8,308 nt of DNA. Source: Candidatus Glassbacteria bacterium RIFCSPLOWO2_12_FULL_58_11 (lineage in GTDB: Bacteria; Gemmatimonadota; Glassbacteria; GWA2-58-10). The notes beneath the pieces were generated by a model. That model had not been told where the DNA came from, made no database searches, and saw nothing but the letters and a program-made list of their open reading frames with translations. Position numbers and translations under genes: made by a program. Positions 5,728 to 8,308 of this stretch are shown piece after piece; within the stretch, counting starts at the first letter, position 1, and each line of letters starts with the position of its first letter. The stretch is from assembly GCA_001780825.1 (NCBI GenBank), contig MFIX01000215.1, positions 1 to 8,308 of the forward strand, in the 5' to 3' direction.

Positions 5728-6007
5728 CAGTAGTGTCCGGTTAATTTTGGATGCGGCTTTGTAACTTCTTGAATAGCATCGTGCTTTGTTAAAATCTCGT
5801 TTTCCTGATTTGAATTCAGTCCGCAGTTATTTCTTTTATTGGCCCCGTAGGGGCAGGCCCCTGTGCCTGCCCTGCTCCCAACGGGGCGGCCACGGGGGGC
5901 CGCGCCCTACAACACTTAGCGGCGATAGTTATGGATGCACTTATACTCGGCGCGGTCTCCCAATTGTAACCAGTTGAAATTATCCGGTTTTTAACCGGAC
6001 AGTACTG
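5728..6007. mobile_element. MITE-like non-autonomous element, 280 bp
   Basis: The left end CAGTAGTGTCCGGTTAA (5728-5744) and the reverse complement of the right end (5991-6007, CAGTACTGTCCGGTTAA) match at 16 of 17 positions. A perfect 10-bp direct repeat, CGATCATCCC, lies immediately outside both ends. The interior carries no transposase-like coding sequence. It contains an AT-richer left third, a GC-rich composite hairpin (5847-5910) and a right-end hairpin TCCGGTT/AACCGGA (5983-5999). A 10-bp duplication and an element of this size suggest mobilisation in trans by a DDE transposase. IS4-like families, some of which make 10-12 bp duplications, fit, but the parent element is not in this window. 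Conservation of the terminal and direct repeats suggests a fairly recent insertion. Confidence 0.75.
5847..5910. repeat. REP-like composite hairpin, copy C, nested in the MITE-like element
   Basis: It opens with GTAGGGGCAGGC and the arm GCCTGCCC (5847-5872), the same hairpin design as copies A and B, then continues through a second GC-rich inverted segment (GCGGCC...GGCCGC, 5887-5903) to GCGCCCTAC. The outer ends GTAGGGGC / GCGCCCTAC are near-inverted, so the whole 64 bp looks like two hairpins in one unit. Its presence inside the mobile element means either nested insertion or cargo carried by the element. Confidence 0.6.
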
Positions 6008-6017
6008 CGATCATCCC
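6008..6017. repeat. Right 10-bp target-site duplication
   Basis: CGATCATCCC, identical to 5718-5727, begins at the base after the right terminal inverted repeat ends at 6007. Confidence 0.75.
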
Positions 6018-6080
6018 GGCAAAAAGACTGCGGAGCAAACCTTATTCGCAGCTAAAGTCGGATCGGGTGTCTAATAATAA

Positions 6081-6109
6081 TTGCGCTGGCGAAATGGAGT
6101 GAATATATT
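6081..6109 (+). promoter_or_regulatory. Possible promoter for the CNB/AI-2E transporter operon
   Basis: A -10-like TATATT (6104-6109, 5/6) stands 17 bp after a weak -35-like TTGCGC (6081-6086, 3/6). The position, about 60 bp before the TTG start at 6170, is sensible. The weak -35 makes this only a candidate; a promoter needing an activator would look similar. Confidence 0.3.
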
Positions 6110-6169
6110 ATGTTCAATTTGGCTTTTCAGTGATTCAGGCAGTTCCCCGCGAACCGACAGGAGGCATAT

Positions 6170-6736
6170 TTGAAAAAAATAAGCGCTCTCTGGGGGAATG
6201 TTTTCAAGCAAAATACCGATGACCGTTCCATTCCATCGATCCTCAGGCGAATACCTGTTTTTTCCAGTCTTTCCAAGACCGAAATGCGCTTGATCGAAAA
6301 GATCGTCTACCTGCGCAACTACCACGAGGGAGAGGTGATTTTTGTCGAGGGCGAGCCGGGAGCGGGCATGTACATCATCGAATCGGGCAAGGTACGGATC
6401 TGCCTGGGTCCAAATATCGATGAGGAGCATGAGATCGCGCTGCTGGAGCAGGGAGACTTTTTCGGCGAGCTGGCTCTGATCGACGATCACCCGCGCTCGG
6501 CGACCGCGGTGGCAATCCTGCCGACCCGCCTGGTCGGCTTTTTCCGCTCCGATCTGATCTCGATCATTAACCGCAGTCCACGCCTGGGAGTCAAACTCCA
6601 GCTTAATATCTTGCAGATCCTGGTGCGCAGGCTGCGGATCACGGACCAGCGGCTCAACGAAACAACCGAAAGCCTTATTGATCTCCAGATAAAGCTGGAA
6701 TCCGAGCCGCAGGCAGACAGGCCGAAAGAGAAGTGA
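6170..6736 (+). CDS. Stand-alone cyclic nucleotide-binding (CAP_ED) domain protein
   Basis: The 188-aa cytoplasmic protein has one cyclic-nucleotide-binding domain at about residues 24-145. The beta-roll is recognisable from IPVFSSLSKTEM (28-39), GEVIFVEGEPGAGMYIIESGKV (54-75) and the phosphate-binding cassette FGELALIDDHPRSATA (98-113), with Gly99, Glu100 and Arg109-Ser110 in place, so it probably binds cAMP, cGMP or a related nucleotide. Residues 146-188 form an amphipathic, charged tail that may be a coiled coil. There is no Crp-type C-terminal HTH, so it is not a DNA-binding Crp/Fnr regulator. The start is TTG at 6170, chosen because AGGAGG stands 5 nt before it and no ATG fits. The next gene begins 4 bp after the stop, so the two are co-transcribed. 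Inference: it regulates, or works with, the transporter. Confidence 0.92.
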   Translation: MKKISALWGNVFKQNTDDRSIPSILRRIPVFSSLSKTEMRLIEKIVYLRNYHEGEVIFVEGEPGAGMYIIESGKVRICLGPNIDEEHEIALLEQGDFFGELALIDDHPRSATAVAILPTRLVGFFRSDLISIINRSPRLGVKLQLNILQILVRRLRITDQRLNETTESLIDLQIKLESEPQADRPKEK

Positions 6737-6740
6737 GCCT

Positions 6741-7868
6741 ATGATGATTCTTTCCCAGCGCCCGAAGGACATGCCGCTGATTTTTCGGCCCACTTTCAAG
6801 CTGACCGCCCTGGCGGTGATGATTATACTCACCATCGCCATGCTGCTCTGGATTCCCGACCTGCTGTCCTCTTTCCTGATGACCATTATCCTCGTTTTTA
6901 TCTTTTCCCCGGCCGTGGATTATTTCGAAAGGCACGGGATCACCAGGATCAATGCGATTCTGCTGGTCATGCTGGGAGTCCTGCTGGGAATGATTCTGCT
7001 GGGAATGCTGTTGAGCAGCTATGTTTTCGGGGAGTACGAGGGCTTGTCCTCGCGTATCGACTTCTATTCGAGCATGCTTAACGATGAGATCAACCGGCGG
7101 GTGGTCGAGCTGGAAAGGAAATTCGGCCTGGAGCGCTTCGAGGTCGGCCAGAAGGTACTCTCGCACTTCCAGGATGAATTGCATCAGGCGGTCCTTTTTA
7201 CCGGGGCCACTTTCGGCACGGTGGTGACCTGGATCGCGCTGGTCCCGTTGATGCTGTTTTTCTTTCTGCTTGACGGGCACCTGATCAAGCGGGCCCTGAT
7301 CGGGTTTCTGCCCAACCGCTATTTCGAGATGAGCCTCAACATCCATGAGAAAATCAGCAAGATCGTGGGCAATTTCATCCGGGCCAAGCTTATCGAATCA
7401 GGCCTGGTGGGGGCTATTTCCCTGGTCGGATTCATAATTATCGGCATTATTTACAGGCCGCTCAACTACGCTTTTGTCCTGGCCCTCCTGGTCGGCCTGT
7501 TCAATATCATCCCCTATCTAGGCCCGCTGATCGGGATGATCCCGGTCCTGCTGGTGGCTGTCGTGCAGTACGTGCTCCTGCCGCAATTCCCGGAGTTCGG
7601 CAGCGAGGTCCAAGTCGCCTCGAACTGGGCCCCGGTGGCCTGGATTTTTGGTGTAGTGACATTTTCCCACATTGTCGATAACGTCTATATAATACCGGTG
7701 CTCCTCGGCCATGCGGTAAACGTGCATGCTCTGGTGGTCCTTCTTTCCGTGATAGTCGGGGCAAAATTGCTCGGCATCACCGGCATGATCATCTCGATCC
7801 CCCTGGCCAGTATCCTGCAGACCCTGGTGTTCGAGGTCGCGGATGGCATACGGAACCTCAGGCATTGA
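6741..7868 (+). CDS. AI-2E family (PerM-like) membrane transporter
   Basis: The 375-aa polytopic membrane protein is full length for the family (usually 340-400 aa). N-terminal helices lie at about 21-38, 41-57 and 71-95. A long soluble loop with coiled-coil character (about 97-150, EINRRVVELERKFGLERF) follows, then helices at about 155-178, 220-238, 240-256 and 260-280. The C-terminal signature comprises NIIPYLGPLIGMIPVLLVA (255-273), IVDNVYIIPVLLGHAVNVHA (311-330) and VIVGAKLLGITGMIISIPLA (337-356), diagnostic of the AI-2E/PerM fold (PF01594). Members have been linked to autoinducer-2 export, Na+/H+ antiport or small-molecule export; the substrate here is unknown. The ATG at 6741 follows an AAGTGAG-like site and lies 4 bp after the cyclic-nucleotide-binding gene, implying coupling. 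An ATG at 6744 is an equivalent alternative start. Confidence 0.95.
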   Translation: MMILSQRPKDMPLIFRPTFKLTALAVMIILTIAMLLWIPDLLSSFLMTIILVFIFSPAVDYFERHGITRINAILLVMLGVLLGMILLGMLLSSYVFGEYEGLSSRIDFYSSMLNDEINRRVVELERKFGLERFEVGQKVLSHFQDELHQAVLFTGATFGTVVTWIALVPLMLFFFLLDGHLIKRALIGFLPNRYFEMSLNIHEKISKIVGNFIRAKLIESGLVGAISLVGFIIIGIIYRPLNYAFVLALLVGLFNIIPYLGPLIGMIPVLLVAVVQYVLLPQFPEFGSEVQVASNWAPVAWIFGVVTFSHIVDNVYIIPVLLGHAVNVHALVVLLSVIVGAKLLGITGMIISIPLASILQTLVFEVADGIRNLRH

Positions 7869-7982
7869 CAAGCTGCATCCATCGACTTCAGCCTGCCCCG
7901 GTATCCATTCCCGAGCTCCAGTCGCTTCCGGCCTTTAAAAAACTTCTCCAAACTTCAAATCATCACCTTCCGCGAGGGGAAA
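7869..7982 (+). other. Intergenic spacer with no recognisable element
   Basis: This 114-bp gap between the transporter and the last gene contains no strong hairpin followed by a T-run and no good promoter. A TTGACA at 7866-7871 has no acceptable -10 box at 16-18 bp. The two genes may therefore be read through, but this is undecided. Confidence 0.4.
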
Positions 7983-8308
7983 ATGATCCCGATTGTTAAA
8001 AAAACAGTTGCCCTGCTTTCGCTTCCGGCCCTCTGCCTGGCCTTGAGCCCGTTTTCCGCTCCGGCGGCCGAACCCGGGCAAGGGCCGGCTCTGCTCAGCC
8101 TGGAGGATAAGACCCTCTCGCCTTATACCGGCTATACCCGCGAGCACTGGCTCGAGATCGCCGGACGGATTATCGCCGGCTTCCTGCCCTATTTCGATCC
8201 GCAGACCGGGATGCCCGATCTGCGGGGCCACGATGCGGAAACCGGGCATTTCCAGTACAGCCCCGGGTTCCTGCCCGAGTCGCGCAATGCCTTCGGCCGC
8301 TCGATGAT
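7983..8308 (+). CDS. Exported DUF2264-like protein (3' end cut by window edge)
   Basis: From the ATG at 7983, preceded by GAGGGG, 108 complete codons are open to the window edge. Residues 1-29 form a Sec signal peptide: VKK, a hydrophobic core, then SAPAAEP with cleavage likely after an Ala near 28-29. The mature part reads LSPYTGYTREHWLEIAGRII (about 45-64), then FLPYFDPQTGMPDL, and ends with RNAFGRSM at the edge. The 'PYTG-x-TR-x-HW-x-x-IA' opening resembles, from memory, the start of DUF2264 proteins, alpha-helical-barrel proteins associated with polysaccharide degradation. This assignment is moderate, since only the first quarter or less is visible. If it is correct, the protein is an exported carbohydrate-active or related enzyme. 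It lies 114 bp after the transporter on the same strand. Confidence 0.8.
   Translation, partial: MIPIVKKTVALLSLPALCLALSPFSAPAAEPGQGPALLSLEDKTLSPYTGYTREHWLEIAGRIIAGFLPYFDPQTGMPDLRGHDAETGHFQYSPGFLPESRNAFGRSM

Noticed and set aside
5786..5977. 63-codon open frame inside the mobile element as a transposase remnant
   Set aside because: The translation runs through the GC-rich hairpins and shows no DDE or helix-turn-helix resemblance; the element appears non-coding.
6071..7346. Two minus-strand open frames (271 and 223 codons) opposite the CNB and transporter genes
   Set aside because: Both are antisense to well-identified proteins. Their compositions (runs of Q, D, H, R) are typical of shadow translation.
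7866..7894. TTGACA at the end of the transporter gene as a promoter for the last gene
   Set aside because: No acceptable -10 hexamer lies 16-18 bp downstream.

Overview
This is a bacterial chromosomal window of moderately high GC with strong AGGAGG-type ribosome binding sites. Nearly all genes from position 1 to 5590 lie on the minus strand, and those from 6170 to the end on the plus strand. A lipoprotein signal, an O-antigen-ligase-like relic and a DUF2264-like exported protein point to a Gram-negative, probably environmental bacterium. I cannot name a phylum from sequence alone. No rRNA, tRNA, CRISPR array or intact transposase gene was found.

Minus-strand half, read in the direction of transcription. 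(1) 5590-3686 encodes a 634-aa lipoprotein with two tandem metallo-beta-lactamase folds, the first with a degraded metal site, behind a good sigma70-type promoter. (2) 3633-3078 is a frameshifted, internally deleted relic of an O-antigen ligase-like membrane protein. (3) A three-gene operon follows at 2770-1576: two 152-aa four-helix membrane proteins sharing a DER(D/E)xAI motif (DUF2178-like) and a small XRE-family regulator. Its promoter is overlaid by two palindromes, which suggests autoregulation. (4) A tandem pair of paralogous membrane-anchored proteins of unknown function (perhaps DUF6263-like) is joined by an ATGA overlap at 369-366; the second runs off the left edge.

The divergent intergenic region (5591-6169) holds the clearest non-coding structure. 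It is a 280-bp non-autonomous mobile element (MITE-like) with 17-bp terminal inverted repeats differing at one base, flanked by a perfect 10-bp direct repeat (CGATCATCCC). Inside it sits one copy of a dispersed GTAGGGGC...GCCCCTAC hairpin family. Two more copies lie at 1561-1587 and 3012-3041. The first of these supplies the last codons and the stop of the XRE regulator.

Plus-strand half. A 188-aa stand-alone cyclic-nucleotide-binding-domain protein (TTG start) is followed 4 bp later by an AI-2E-family (PerM-like) transporter. After a 114-bp gap, a signal-peptide-bearing, DUF2264-like protein begins and is cut by the right edge.
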